From: Janthinobacterium aquaticum
Lineage (GTDB): Bacteria; Pseudomonadota; Gammaproteobacteria; Burkholderiales; Burkholderiaceae_D
DNA: 64,000 nucleotides
Direction: 5' to 3'
Assembly: GCF_009208565.1 (NCBI RefSeq)
Contig: NZ_WFLK01000006.1
Span: forward strand, 62,001 to 126,000
Shown: piece after piece, positions 45,533 to 55,204 of the stretch
Numbering within the stretch: the first letter of the stretch is position 1
How the letters are laid out: every line of letters starts with the position of its first letter
Notes under the pieces: generated by a model
The model's input: the letters and a program-made list of their open reading frames with translations, nothing else
The model's database searches: none
Told to the model about the DNA's origin: nothing
Program-made: the position numbers and the translations under genes

Positions 45533-46273
45533 ATGAAACCAGGCAAGACAGCGATTATCACCGGCGCCTCGCGCGGTATCGGTGCAGCCATTGCGCGCCG
45601 GCTGGCGCGCGACGGCATGCAGGTCGTCATCAATTACGCCAGCAGCGCACAGCAGGCCGAAGAGCTGGTGGCGGCCATCAAGGCTGATGGGGGCGCGGCC
45701 ATCGCCGTCAAGGCCGATGTGGCCAGGTCCGCCGAAGTCAAGGCCCTGTTCGATGCCGCCGAAACAGCCTTTGGCAGCGTCGACGTGCTGGTCAATAACG
45801 CCGGCATCCTGCCGTCCTCGCTGCCGACGCTGGCACAAACCGATGACGCCACCTTCGACAGCCTGTTCGCCATCAACGTCAAGGGCAGCTTCAACGCCAT
45901 GCGCGAGGCCGCTGCACGTTTGCACCAGGGCGGCGCGGTGATCAACTTTTCCACCAGCGTGATCGGCCTGGCCTTGCCCGGCTACGCGATTTATGCGGCC
46001 ACCAAGAGCGCGGTGGAAACCATGACCAATATCTTTGCCAAGGAACTGCGCGGCAAGAACATTACCGTCAATGCCATCGCACCGGGCCCGACCGCCACCA
46101 GCCTGTTTTTGGATGGCAAAACCGAGGAAACCATCGCGCGCCTGGCCAATATGGCGCCGCTCGAACGGCTGGGTACGCCCGACGACATTGCCGCAGCGGT
46201 ATCCTTCCTGGCCGGCCCGGACGCGCGCTGGATCAATGGCCAGACGCTGCGCGCCAATGGCGGCTTGGTCTAG
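45533..46273 (+). CDS. SDR family oxidoreductase
   Basis: 246 residues, classical short-chain dehydrogenase: cofactor motif TGASRGIG near the N-terminus, NNAG, and the catalytic Ser in FSTSVIG with YAATK (Tyr and Lys). An Asn-Tyr-Ala segment after strand beta2 suggests NADP(H) preference, which is inference. It most resembles 3-oxoacyl-ACP-reductase-like and glucose-dehydrogenase-like members; substrate unknown. Confidence 0.9.
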   Translation: MKPGKTAIITGASRGIGAAIARRLARDGMQVVINYASSAQQAEELVAAIKADGGAAIAVKADVARSAEVKALFDAAETAFGSVDVLVNNAGILPSSLPTLAQTDDATFDSLFAINVKGSFNAMREAAARLHQGGAVINFSTSVIGLALPGYAIYAATKSAVETMTNIFAKELRGKNITVNAIAPGPTATSLFLDGKTEETIARLANMAPLERLGTPDDIAAAVSFLAGPDARWINGQTLRANGGLV

Positions 46274-46302
46274 GCAAGCAAGCTCATCAGTAATATAAAA
46301 GC

Positions 46303-46336
46303 AAAAACGCCGCCAGTGCAAACCGGCGGCGTTTTT
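46303..46336. terminator. Bidirectional terminator between the SDR gene and cheY
   Basis: Stem AAAAACGCCGCC / GGCGGCGTTTTT with A and T tracts on both sides, serving both convergent transcripts. Confidence 0.92.
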
Positions 46337-46355
46337 TCTGGTCAAGCCTGACGAA

Positions 46356-46754
46356 TTACGCGCCGGCTTTTTCCAGTTTTTCAAAAATCTTGTTCAGCTT
46401 TTCATCAAGCGTGGCGGCCGTGAACGGCTTGACCACGTAACCACTGGCGCCAGCTTGCGCGGCAGCGATAATGTTTTCCTTTTTCGCTTCCGCGGTCACC
46501 ATCAGCACCGGCAGCTTCGCCAGCGCAGGGTCGGCGCGGATATGCTGTAGCATGGTCAGGCCGTCCATATTGGGCATGTTCCAGTCCGACACCACGAAAT
46601 CAAACGATTCCGCGCGCAGCTTAGCCAGGCCCATCACACCGTCTTCTGCCTCGTCGACGTTGGCGTAACCCAGTTCCTTCAACAGATTCCTGACAATGCG
46701 ACGCATCGTCGAAAAATCGTCAACGACTAAAAATTTCATCTTTGGATCAGCCAT
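46356..46754 (-). CDS. cheY: Chemotaxis response regulator CheY
   Basis: 132 residues, close to E. coli CheY throughout. Phosphorylation site D57, acidic pocket D12-D13, T87 and K109 are all present at the E. coli numbers. Phospho-CheY binds FliM and switches flagellar rotation. Last gene of the minus-strand motility block, followed by a strong terminator; a 148-bp gap separates it from cheB. Confidence 0.97.
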   Translation of the reverse strand: MADPKMKFLVVDDFSTMRRIVRNLLKELGYANVDEAEDGVMGLAKLRAESFDFVVSDWNMPNMDGLTMLQHIRADPALAKLPVLMVTAEAKKENIIAAAQAGASGYVVKPFTAATLDEKLNKIFEKLEKAGA

Positions 46755-46902
46755 GAATAACTCCGTTGTTTCTGTAGCGGTTTGTTAATAATATCGACAT
46801 GAATGCCGACATTATGGTCGACACTACGGCAGCAAGTCGTAGGATAGCATTTTCGTTGCTTTTAGGCGAACAAAGTTGCCCCATATCATAGTAAAACGTG
46901 GC

Positions 46903-47982
46903 TTACACGCGCAATGCGCGCATGCCATGCGCTGCCAGGTAACCCAGCACCATGCCAGGCAGCGCCGTCAACGCGCCAACCTCGTGCGTGGCACCCACCG
47001 CAATCGCTTCGCGCGGCATGCCAAACACCACGCAACTGGCTTCATCCTGTGCGAAATTATACGCTCCTGCGTTCTTCATCTCCAGCATGCCTTGTGCGCC
47101 GTCCTTGCCCATGCCGGTCAGGATCACCCCGACCGCGTTTTTACCGGCAAACTGCGCCGCAGAACGGAACAGCACATCGACCGACGGACGGTGGCGATTG
47201 ACCGGCTCACCCTGGTCGATCTTGGTCATATAGTTGGCGCCACTACGGGTCAGGGTCAGGTGCGAGTGGCCAGGAGCGATATAGGCGTGGCCCGGCAGCA
47301 CGCGTTCGCCGCCGGCTGCTTCCTGCACCGAGATCTTGCACAGCGAATCGAGGCGCTTGGCAAACGAGCGCGTAAAGCCTTCCGGCATATGCTGGGTGAT
47401 CAGGATACCGGGGCAGTCGGACGGCATCTGCATCAGGAATTCGCGGATCGCTTCGGTGCCGCCGGTCGAGGCGCCGATGATAATCAGTTTTTCCGACGAC
47501 AGCAGCGGATTGCGCAGGATCGGCAGCGGCGCCGTGCCTGGCGCGGCCGGCGCGCCGTGCGGGGCGATGGTACGGGCGCGGATGCGGGCCTTGGAGGCGG
47601 CGCGGATCTTGTCAGAAATCATGTCGGTATATTCGCGCATGCCGCTCTGGATTGAAATCTTCGGCTTGGTCACAAAATCGACCGCGCCCAGTTCCAGCGC
47701 GCGCATGGTGATTTCCGAGCCGCGCTCGGTCAGGGACGACACCATCAGCACCGGCATCGGGCGCAGGCGCATCAGCTTTTCCAGGAAATCGAGGCCGTCC
47801 ATGCGCGGCATCTCGACGTCGAGCGTCAGCACGTCGGGATTGGTTTGCTTGATCAGGTCGCGCGCCACCAGCGGATCGGGCGCCACGCCGACGACTTCCA
47901 TGTCGGGCTGGCTATTGACGATTTCAGACATCACACTGCGTATCAGCGCCGAATCATCGACGATCAGTACTTTAATTTTCAT
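46903..47982 (-). CDS. cheB: Chemotaxis methylesterase/deamidase CheB
   Basis: 359 residues. Receiver domain with D55, linker, then the esterase domain with S172 in GAS172TGG, H198 in TQHMP and Asp in [11 protein letters not shown]. It removes receptor methyl groups when phosphorylated by CheA, giving adaptation. It lies 41 bp after cheD. Confidence 0.96.
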   Translation of the reverse strand: MKIKVLIVDDSALIRSVMSEIVNSQPDMEVVGVAPDPLVARDLIKQTNPDVLTLDVEMPRMDGLDFLEKLMRLRPMPVLMVSSLTERGSEITMRALELGAVDFVTKPKISIQSGMREYTDMISDKIRAASKARIRARTIAPHGAPAAPGTAPLPILRNPLLSSEKLIIIGASTGGTEAIREFLMQMPSDCPGILITQHMPEGFTRSFAKRLDSLCKISVQEAAGGERVLPGHAYIAPGHSHLTLTRSGANYMTKIDQGEPVNRHRPSVDVLFRSAAQFAGKNAVGVILTGMGKDGAQGMLEMKNAGAYNFAQDEASCVVFGMPREAIAVGATHEVGALTALPGMVLGYLAAHGMRALRV

Positions 47983-48023
47983 GCATTCCCCTTGCGGACA
48001 AACAGCCCGCCTAACTATCCTGA

Positions 48024-48632
48024 TTAAAACAGTTCGACGGCGCCGCCGACCGGCGCCACTTTCAGACGGCTCGCGTAATCGAGTTCGCGGCGGACCAGCG
48101 TATCGTTATGCGACTGCATCAGTTTTTTGACCAGTACCTTGCCGCTGCGCGGGAAAAAGTACACTTTGCGCGGATAGATGTCATTGAGGTCTTCGGCCAC
48201 CACGCGCATGCGCTCGGCCTTCAGGTAATTGATCACAAAGGCGGCATTGCGCTCGCCCACGTTAATGGCCGTAAAGCCGCGCAGCACGGCGCCGCCGCCA
48301 AACACTTTCGCTTCCAGGTTTTCACGGCGCGCGCCGGCCTTGAGCAGATCATTGATCAGAATTTCCATGGCGTAGGTGCCATAGCGCATCGAGGCCGAAA
48401 TCGGACTGCTGGCGTCGCTGCCGCCGTCGGGCAGCATGAAATGGTTCATGCCGCCCAGGCCCGTTACGCGGTCGCGGATGCAGGCCGACACGCAAGAGCC
48501 CAGTACGGTGACGATCAGCATGTCCTTGTTGGTGAAGTAATACTCCCCGGGCAGGATCTTGGCGGCGTCACAATTGAACGTCCGGTCGTAATAGACGTTG
48601 GTGGCGAATTGCTCTCTGGGTTCCAGGCTCAT
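48024..48632 (-). CDS. cheD: Chemoreceptor glutamine deamidase CheD
   Basis: 202 residues. The catalytic Cys in VLGSC(V)SAC, His in GGMNHFML and the conserved KVFGGGA are present. It deamidates receptor glutamines. The C-terminus is GGAVELF, similar to the end of the CheZ-like protein in the same operon. It starts nine bases after cheR. Confidence 0.95.
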   Translation of the reverse strand: MSLEPREQFATNVYYDRTFNCDAAKILPGEYYFTNKDMLIVTVLGSCVSACIRDRVTGLGGMNHFMLPDGGSDASSPISASMRYGTYAMEILINDLLKAGARRENLEAKVFGGGAVLRGFTAINVGERNAAFVINYLKAERMRVVAEDLNDIYPRKVYFFPRSGKVLVKKLMQSHNDTLVRRELDYASRLKVAPVGGAVELF

Positions 48633-48641
48633 AATTGACTC

Positions 48642-49514
48642 TTAGATACGATGCGACGGTGCTTTGGACGCGCTGGCGCGAGGCTGGTCGAGCTCGTAGA
48701 CGGTCTTGCCGCGCAACTTCAACGATTCCGACACGTACAGGAAATTCTCCGAATGGCCGGCAAACAGCAGCGCATCGGGCTTCATCAGCGGCACGAAGCG
48801 CGACAGGATCTTGCGCTGGGTGGCCTTGTCGAAGTAAATCATCACATTGCGGCAGAAGATCACATCGAACTGGCCAGTCAGCGGCCAGCTGTCGGCCAGC
48901 AGGTTGAGCGGCTTGAAGGTGATCATCTGGCGCAGTTCAGGGCGCACCCGTACCTGGCCTTCGCGGTCGCCCTTGCCCTTGAGGAAAAACCGGCGCGCGC
49001 GCTCGGGCGGCATTTTATCGAGCCGGTCGAGGCCATACACGCCGTTGGCGGCCGTGGCCAGCACATTGGTGTCGATATCGGTGGCAATAATGGTCACCGG
49101 CGGCGTCAGGGTATTGAACGCTTCGCACACCGTCATGGCGATCGAATACGGCTCCTCACCGGTCGAGCTGGCAGAGCACCAGATGGTGATCGGGCCGCTG
49201 AGTTTTTTCACATGGTCGGCCAGCAGCGGAAAGTGGTGCGCTTCACGGAAGAACGAGGTCAGGTTGGTGGTCAGCGCATTGGTAAACGCCTCCCACTCAT
49301 CGGCCATATGGCCCGCCTCCAGTTCATCGAGATAGCGCACGAACGACGAGATGCCGGTGGCGCGCAGGCGCCGTGCCAGGCGGCTGTAGACCATTTCCTG
49401 CTTGCTGTCGGCCAGCGCAATGCCGGCACGCTTGTAAATCATGGCGCGGACCCGCTCAAAATCCTTGCCGGTAAAGTCAAATTCCTTGACTGAATCCGTT
49501 TTTGTTTGCGGCAT
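48642..49514 (-). CDS. cheR: Chemotaxis methyltransferase CheR
   Basis: 290 residues. N-terminal helical domain, then SAM-binding CSASSTGEEPYSIAM and CRNVMIYFD. It methylates receptor glutamates. The gene just upstream encodes an MCP whose last five residues (DWEEF) are a CheR-docking pentapeptide. Confidence 0.96.
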   Translation of the reverse strand: MPQTKTDSVKEFDFTGKDFERVRAMIYKRAGIALADSKQEMVYSRLARRLRATGISSFVRYLDELEAGHMADEWEAFTNALTTNLTSFFREAHHFPLLADHVKKLSGPITIWCSASSTGEEPYSIAMTVCEAFNTLTPPVTIIATDIDTNVLATAANGVYGLDRLDKMPPERARRFFLKGKGDREGQVRVRPELRQMITFKPLNLLADSWPLTGQFDVIFCRNVMIYFDKATQRKILSRFVPLMKPDALLFAGHSENFLYVSESLKLRGKTVYELDQPRASASKAPSHRI

Positions 49515-49582
49515 TTGTTATTACCTTTCTATCACTACGCTGAACAATGCCTTTGCAATTCATCTGGCGGGGCCTGGCGCCG

Positions 49583-51289
49583 TCAGAACTCTTCCCAATC
49601 GTCGCCACCGGCCGCCGCCAGCTTTTTCTCTGCTGCCGGCAGCGCCGCCTTCGGCGCTGGCCTCGGGGCCGCAACGGCGACCCTGGCAACAACCGCTACC
49701 GGCGGCGCCGCTGGCAGTGGCGCCCTTTGCACCATGGCGCCATCGCCGGCCAGCTTGAAGGCGCTGACCGCCTCGGCCAGGCGCAGCGACTGCTCCTGCA
49801 TGCTTTCGGCCGCTGCCGCAGCCTGTTCCACCAGCGCCGCATTTTGCTGCGTCATCTCGTCCATCTGCGAGATGGCCTGGTTGACCTCCTCGATGCCATG
49901 GCTCTGCTCCTGCGTGGCGGCCGTGATCTCGCCCATGATATCGGCCACCTGGCGGATCGACGTCACCACCAGCTCCATCGTCTGGCCTGCCTCGTCGACC
50001 AGGCGGCTGCCGGTATCGACCTTCTCGACCGAATCGCCGATCAGGCCCTTGATCTCCCTGGCCGCCGCTGCGCTGCGCTGGGCCAGGTTGCGCACTTCGG
50101 TGGCCACCACCGCAAAGCCGCGGCCCTGCTCGCCGGCGCGCGCCGCTTCCACGGCCGCGTTCAGCGCCAGGATATTGGTCTGGAACGCAATGCCGTCAAT
50201 CACCGCTATGATATCAACGATCTTGCGCGAGCTGTCCTTGATTGCGCCCATGGTGTCAACCACCTGCGACACCACGCTGCCGCCCTGCTGCGCCACCGAC
50301 GACGCCGACACCGCCAGCTGGTTGGCCTGGCGCGCATTGTCGGCGTTCTGCTTGACCGTCGACGTCAGCTCTTCCATCGACGAGGCCGTCTCTTCGAGCG
50401 AGCTGGCCTGCGTTTCCGTACGCGCCGACAGGTCCGCATTGCCGCTGGCAATCTCGCCCGAGGCCACGGTAATGGCCTGCGTGCCCTGGCGCACGGCGCT
50501 CACCGTGCGCACCAGGCTGTCGTTCATGTCGCGCAGCGCCTGCTGCAGCGCGCTCGTTTCGTCACGCCCCTGTACAGCCACATGCGCCGTCAGTTCGCCA
50601 GCGGCCACCTGCTGCGCCACCGCCACCGCACCCGACAACGGCACCGTGATCGAGCGCGTGATGAACACCGCGCACCAGGCGCCAAGCAGCACGGCGACGC
50701 CGCCCAGCACCAGCAGCACCAGCATCAGCTGCTTGTCGCCTTCGAGCGAGCTGGCCATGAAACTTTGCTGCGCCTGCTGTTGCAACTGCAGCAGCTGGTT
50801 GATATCGGCCAGCATCTTCTGGTTCAGCGGGTCGATGCGCTTGGCGATAATCTTGGCGCCGCCTTCGCTGTTAAAGGCCAGCACCTGGCTCATCGCCTCC
50901 TTGAAGGCGCCGTCGACCTCGCGATCAAGCGCGGCAATATTGGCCAGCAGTGTCTTTTCACTGGTAGACAGGCCCAGCGTGGCCAGCTTGTCGCGCGCGC
51001 CCTCGTAGAGCTTGCGCGACTTGCCTACCTTGCCTTCTTCGGCCTGCATCAGGCCCACGTCGCTTTGCAGACCGATATTGCGCATGGAAATACCAGTTTC
51101 CAGCATTGCGCTCTTCATTGCCGCCGCCTGCGTGTTCTTCTCGCTGGCCAGTTCCAGCCCCGTCAGCAGCTGCGCTTTGTTACGATAATTGAGCGTGTTG
51201 GCCGCGACCACCACGATCATCAAAATGGCCAGGATGCTGCCGAAACCAATGCCTAACCGCGTACCAATCTTAAAATTGCGCAATGCCAT
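49583..51289 (-). CDS. Methyl-accepting chemotaxis protein with CheR-docking tail
   Basis: 568 residues: TM1 near the N-terminus (SILAILMIVVVAANTL), a four-helix periplasmic sensor domain of about 150 residues, TM2 (LVLLVLGGVAVLLGAWCAVFI), HAMP, and the cytoplasmic signalling hairpin with the conserved tip FQTNILALNAAVEAARAGEQG-RGFAVVA (split here). A methylation helix (ETQASSLEETASSMEEL) is present. The protein ends GGDDWEEF, matching the xWxxF pentapeptide that tethers CheR/CheB. Ligand unknown. Confidence 0.95.
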   Translation of the reverse strand: MALRNFKIGTRLGIGFGSILAILMIVVVAANTLNYRNKAQLLTGLELASEKNTQAAAMKSAMLETGISMRNIGLQSDVGLMQAEEGKVGKSRKLYEGARDKLATLGLSTSEKTLLANIAALDREVDGAFKEAMSQVLAFNSEGGAKIIAKRIDPLNQKMLADINQLLQLQQQAQQSFMASSLEGDKQLMLVLLVLGGVAVLLGAWCAVFITRSITVPLSGAVAVAQQVAAGELTAHVAVQGRDETSALQQALRDMNDSLVRTVSAVRQGTQAITVASGEIASGNADLSARTETQASSLEETASSMEELTSTVKQNADNARQANQLAVSASSVAQQGGSVVSQVVDTMGAIKDSSRKIVDIIAVIDGIAFQTNILALNAAVEAARAGEQGRGFAVVATEVRNLAQRSAAAAREIKGLIGDSVEKVDTGSRLVDEAGQTMELVVTSIRQVADIMGEITAATQEQSHGIEEVNQAISQMDEMTQQNAALVEQAAAAAESMQEQSLRLAEAVSAFKLAGDGAMVQRAPLPAAPPVAVVARVAVAAPRPAPKAALPAAEKKLAAAGGDDWEEF

Positions 51290-51346
51290 TGCAGTCTCCC
51301 CGTTTTATTGGTTTTGGCCTGGTCTCTGTGGACCTTGTGGCCTGTG

Positions 51347-51390
51347 CAGGTCGGATTACGCGGGGCTGTGCCCCGCTAATCCGACCTACG
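51347..51390. repeat. REP-like palindrome inside the che operon
   Basis: CAGGTCGGATTA ... TAATCCGACCTAC with inner CGGGGC-TGT-GCCCCG; single copy between cheW and the MCP gene. Confidence 0.9.
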
Positions 51391-51401
51391 TTTCTGTCAC
51401 C

Positions 51402-51899
51402 TTAAGCGGCGAGCTTGTCGATCAGGCCCATCTCGCTGCTTGACATCAGCTTGTCGATATCGACCAGGATCAGCATGCGCTCGTCGATGGTTCCCAGGCC
51501 AATCATGTAGTCGGTCGAAAACGCGGTGCCCATTTCCGGCGCCGGCTTGACCTGCTCGGGCGTCAGGGTGGTCACGTCGGACACGCTGTCAACCACCATG
51601 CCGACGATGCGGCCACCGATGTTGAGAATAATCACCACGGTGAACTGGTCATACACGGGCGTGCCCAGATTGAACTTGATGCGCATGTCGACCACCGGAA
51701 TGATGATGCCGCGCAAGTTGATCACGCCCTTGATGAATTCTGGCGCATTGGCGATGCGGGTGACCGCTTCGTAGCCACGGATTTCCTGAACTTTCAGGAT
51801 ATCGATGCCGTACTCTTCCGAGCCCAGCGTGAAAGCGAGGAATTCACGGCCGGCGATGTCCTTGCCGTCGCCTGCGGTAGTTTGTTGAAGTTCTGACAT
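51402..51899 (-). CDS. cheW: Chemotaxis coupling protein CheW
   Basis: 165 residues with the SH3-like CheW fold: [37 protein letters not shown] and MVVDSVSDV. It links receptors to CheA. It starts 27 bp after cheA. Confidence 0.96.
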   Translation of the reverse strand: MSELQQTTAGDGKDIAGREFLAFTLGSEEYGIDILKVQEIRGYEAVTRIANAPEFIKGVINLRGIIIPVVDMRIKFNLGTPVYDQFTVVIILNIGGRIVGMVVDSVSDVTTLTPEQVKPAPEMGTAFSTDYMIGLGTIDERMLILVDIDKLMSSSEMGLIDKLAA

Positions 51900-51926
51900 G
51901 ATGTGTTTTCCTATCTGCTATCTGTG

Positions 51927-54107
51927 TTACGAAAAAATGGACTCGTCAGCAAGCTGGCGAGAGGAACGGATCAGGGCGGCGACGTCGAGAATAAGCGACA
52001 CGCCGCCGTCACCGAGAATGGTGGCGCCGGAAATGCCCACCACCTTGCGGTAATTCGATTCGAGGTTTTTCACCACCACCTGCTGCTGGCCGACCAGGTC
52101 GTCGACAAACAGCGCGGCCTTGCGCCCTTCCGTCTCGAGGATCACGCAGATGCCTTCGGACGGGTTGGTAAAGCGCGGCGTGATGTCGAACATCTGGTAC
52201 AGCGGGATCAAAGGCAGGTATTCGCCGCGCACCTTGACCACCTGGCCACGGCCACTGATCTCCTTGATGTCTTCAACGGCCGGCTGCAGCGATTCGATGA
52301 CAAAGCCCAGCGGCAGAATGTACACTTCCTCGCCGACGCGGATCGACATGCCGTCCAGGATCGCCAGCGTCAGCGGCAGCGAGATCGAAATGGTGGTGCC
52401 AAAGCCCTTGGCCGAGCGGATATCGACCACCCCGCCCATGGCGCTGATATTGCGCTTGACCACATCCATGCCCACGCCGCGGCCCGATACATCGGTGACC
52501 GCTTCGGCGGTGGAAAAGCCTGGCGCGAAAATGAGCTGCCACACTTCGGCGTCGGTCATCGATTCCGACACATCCATGCCCTGCTGGGCGGCCTTGGCCA
52601 GGATGCGTTCGCGATTGAGGCCGGCGCCGTCGTCGGACACCTCGATAATGATATTGCCGCCCTGATGGCTGGCCGACAGGAACAGGCGGCCCGCTTCGGT
52701 CTTGCCGGCGGCCACGCGCGCAGCAGGCAGCTCGACACCGTGGTCGATACTGTTGCGCACCAGGTGCGTGAGCGGATCGACGATACGCTCGATCAGACCT
52801 TTATCGAGTTCGGTTGCCGCGCCATTGGTAATAAAGTCGACCTTCTTGCCCATCTTGCTGGCCAGGTCGCGCACCATGCGCGGGAAGCGCGAGAACACGA
52901 AGTCCATCGGCATCATGCGGATCGACATCACCGCTTCCTGCAAGTCGCGCGTGTTGCGCGTCAGGTGGCTGACGCTGTCGAGCAGCTTTTCATGCAGCAT
53001 CGGGTCGAGCGCGCCGGCGCGCTGCTCGATCATGGCCTGCGTGATCACCAGTTCGCCCACCAGATTGATCAGCTGGTCGACCTTCTCGATCGACACGCGG
53101 ATCGACGACGATTCGGCGCCGGCCTTGTCGGTTTCCTTCTTGGCCGGCTTTTTCTCGTGCTCGGCAGGTGCAGCAACCGCTGCCACTGCTACCGGCGCCG
53201 TCGCCACCACTTGGGCGGCGTCGGCGCGGATCTGTTCGAGCGGCTGGAAGAAGCCATAGCCGCGTTCGGCATCGCTCTGGTTGCCGGCCGCGGCGCGGAT
53301 TTCCTCGAGTGGCTGGAAGAAACCATAACCCTGCTCGGCGTCGCTTTTCACGCCGGCCTCAAGCGGCTCGAAGAAGCCGTAGCCCTGGGCTTTTTCCTGC
53401 GCCGCGCGGGCCGCGTCCAGCGAGGCAGCCGGTGGCAGATGCGTGACCACCATATCGTCCGGATTGAGCACGAACGAGCAGATCGCCACGATATCGTCCA
53501 GGCTTTCATGGGTGGTGACGTCAAGCACCTTGCGCCCGTCGGGCAGCGTGGACACGGCCACGTCGCCCATCAGGCCCAGTTCGGCGGCCAGCGCCTCGAC
53601 TTCGCGCGCATCCATCGCCGGCAGTTCAAGCCGGTAACGCTCGCCGCCGATATGGCTGACCGTTTCCTTTTCAGCCGTATGGAAGGCCGGCGCCACTGGC
53701 GTCAGTGCCGCTACCGGCACGTCGGTGGAGAACGACTGCAGCAGCATGCGCACGTCGGCCACCGCATCCTGGTCGACCGGCGTACCGAGGCGATGGCCGT
53801 CGAGTTGCATCTTCAATACATCCTTGGCCGCCAGAAAGGCGTCGACATGTTCAGCCGTCAGCGCCATCTGGCCCTGGCGTATGCGGTCAAGCAAGGACTC
53901 GAGGATATGCGTGACCTCGCTCATGTCGGACAGGCCAAAGGTCGATGCACCGCCCTTGATCGAGTGGGCGGTGCGGAAGATCGCATTGAGGTCTTCCGGA
54001 TCGGGCGCGGCGATATCGACCGCCAGCAGCAGCCGTTCTTTTTCAGCCAGCAGCTCCTCGGCTTCGTCAAAGAAGACCTGGAAGAACTGGCTTATATCGA
54101 TGGTCAT
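51927..54107 (-). CDS. cheA: Chemotaxis histidine kinase CheA
   Basis: 726 residues. P1 with H48 in TAH48SIKGG, a P2-like domain (about 150-235), P3 dimerisation (RVSIEKVDQLINLVGELVI), P4 with the N box LVRNSIDHGVE and G boxes DDGAGL and GRGVGMD, and a CheW-like P5. Between P2 and P3 (about residues 240-290) the motif GYGFF(E/Q)PLE is repeated three times. It phosphorylates CheY and CheB. Confidence 0.96.
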   Translation of the reverse strand: MTIDISQFFQVFFDEAEELLAEKERLLLAVDIAAPDPEDLNAIFRTAHSIKGGASTFGLSDMSEVTHILESLLDRIRQGQMALTAEHVDAFLAAKDVLKMQLDGHRLGTPVDQDAVADVRMLLQSFSTDVPVAALTPVAPAFHTAEKETVSHIGGERYRLELPAMDAREVEALAAELGLMGDVAVSTLPDGRKVLDVTTHESLDDIVAICSFVLNPDDMVVTHLPPAASLDAARAAQEKAQGYGFFEPLEAGVKSDAEQGYGFFQPLEEIRAAAGNQSDAERGYGFFQPLEQIRADAAQVVATAPVAVAAVAAPAEHEKKPAKKETDKAGAESSSIRVSIEKVDQLINLVGELVITQAMIEQRAGALDPMLHEKLLDSVSHLTRNTRDLQEAVMSIRMMPMDFVFSRFPRMVRDLASKMGKKVDFITNGAATELDKGLIERIVDPLTHLVRNSIDHGVELPAARVAAGKTEAGRLFLSASHQGGNIIIEVSDDGAGLNRERILAKAAQQGMDVSESMTDAEVWQLIFAPGFSTAEAVTDVSGRGVGMDVVKRNISAMGGVVDIRSAKGFGTTISISLPLTLAILDGMSIRVGEEVYILPLGFVIESLQPAVEDIKEISGRGQVVKVRGEYLPLIPLYQMFDITPRFTNPSEGICVILETEGRKAALFVDDLVGQQQVVVKNLESNYRKVVGISGATILGDGGVSLILDVAALIRSSRQLADESIFS

Positions 54108-54150
54108 AAGGTGACTCCGTCCATTGCAACGTTGCGCGCGGCGGCTGGCA

Positions 54151-54516
54151 TCAGCCGATCACCTTTTTCACCACCTCGATCAGACGCTGCGGATCGAAGG
54201 GCTTGACCAGCCAGCCGTTGGCGCCAGCGGCGCGGCCCTTGGCCTTCATCTCGTCGGACGACTCGGTGGTCAGCATCAGGATGGGCACCTTCTGGTAGGT
54301 CGGCAGCTCGCGCAGCAGCTTGATCAGTTCGAGGCCGTCCATGCGCGGCATGTTCTGGTCGGTCAGCACCAGGTCGACCGTCTGGTTCCTGGCCTTTTCC
54401 AGGCCGTCCTGGCCGTCGACGGCCTCCACCACCTGGTAACCGGCGGCTTTCAGGCTGAATGCCACCATCTGGCGCAATGAGCTCGAATCATCCACTGCAA
54501 GTATTGTTTTGGCCAT
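54151..54516 (-). CDS. Single-domain response regulator, second CheY-like protein
   Basis: 121 residues from the ATG at 54516 with GGGAG upstream. D9-D10, phosphoacceptor D53, T (TTESSD) and K (LVKPF) are present. It is distinct from the CheY at 46.4 kb (shorter N-terminus, TDQNMPRMDG). Located between the CheZ-like gene and cheA. It may act as a phosphate sink or bind another target. Confidence 0.94.
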   Translation of the reverse strand: MAKTILAVDDSSSLRQMVAFSLKAAGYQVVEAVDGQDGLEKARNQTVDLVLTDQNMPRMDGLELIKLLRELPTYQKVPILMLTTESSDEMKAKGRAAGANGWLVKPFDPQRLIEVVKKVIG

Positions 54517-54600
54517 CTTTGCTCCCACTGTTTCCCGGGCTGCGCGCCCGGATATGTATTAGTTAGTAATCCATGCAACTGCAAGCGTTCCGCACGATGG

Positions 54601-55149
54601 CTAGAACAGCTCGATGTCGCCGCTTTCCAGATGTTGCTGGCTGACCGCCTTGCGCAGCACGCTGCGCAATTCCAGGCTCTGGATCGCCAGCGCCATGCTG
54701 ACGCGCCCGAGCTGGGCCACGATTTCCTCGTTATTGCTCTCCGGCGTCATTTCTGCGCCATGCGAGCCGAGCGTGCCGAGAAATTCGCGCAAGCCCGTCA
54801 CCCGTTTCAGGGTACGGTCGATCAGCTGGCTGGTCATGTCCTGGAACTGCATGCTGGTGATGGCGGCATTGACATAGCCGCCCACCTCGTCCTGCAGTCC
54901 CAGCAATGTCGCGCGCTGCTCGGCGGTCGGCGCACCGCCGTCGAGCAGCAGGGCAATCGTATCGTGCTGCGCCGCCACGGCCGCATGGATGGCCATGAAA
55001 TTAAAGGACAGCTTTTCTATCGCCTCTTCCAGCAAGATGCCCGTCTGCACCAGGTCGGTTTCCACCTCCGTCAAGTGCTTGCGGCCATGGTCCGACACGC
55101 CGGACAACAGGCGCTTTACATGCGAGCCAAGTATTTTCTTTCTTGTCAT
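54601..55149 (-). CDS. CheZ-like phosphatase candidate
   Basis: 182 residues, all helical by appearance. The segment MQFQD104MTSQ108LI matches the CheZ active site DxxxQ (D143, Q147 in E. coli, context FQDLTGQ). The C-terminus GDIELF resembles the CheY-binding C-terminal peptide of CheZ. The protein is shorter than E. coli CheZ (214). It lies beside a cheY-like gene, as cheZ often does. Identity as a working phospho-CheY phosphatase is inference. Confidence 0.7.
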   Translation of the reverse strand: MTRKKILGSHVKRLLSGVSDHGRKHLTEVETDLVQTGILLEEAIEKLSFNFMAIHAAVAAQHDTIALLLDGGAPTAEQRATLLGLQDEVGGYVNAAITSMQFQDMTSQLIDRTLKRVTGLREFLGTLGSHGAEMTPESNNEEIVAQLGRVSMALAIQSLELRSVLRKAVSQQHLESGDIELF

Positions 55150-55204
55150 AAAGGTCTCATTGTTTTACTACATGATGGGCTGGCGACTCCCGCAGCACGC
55201 CAGC

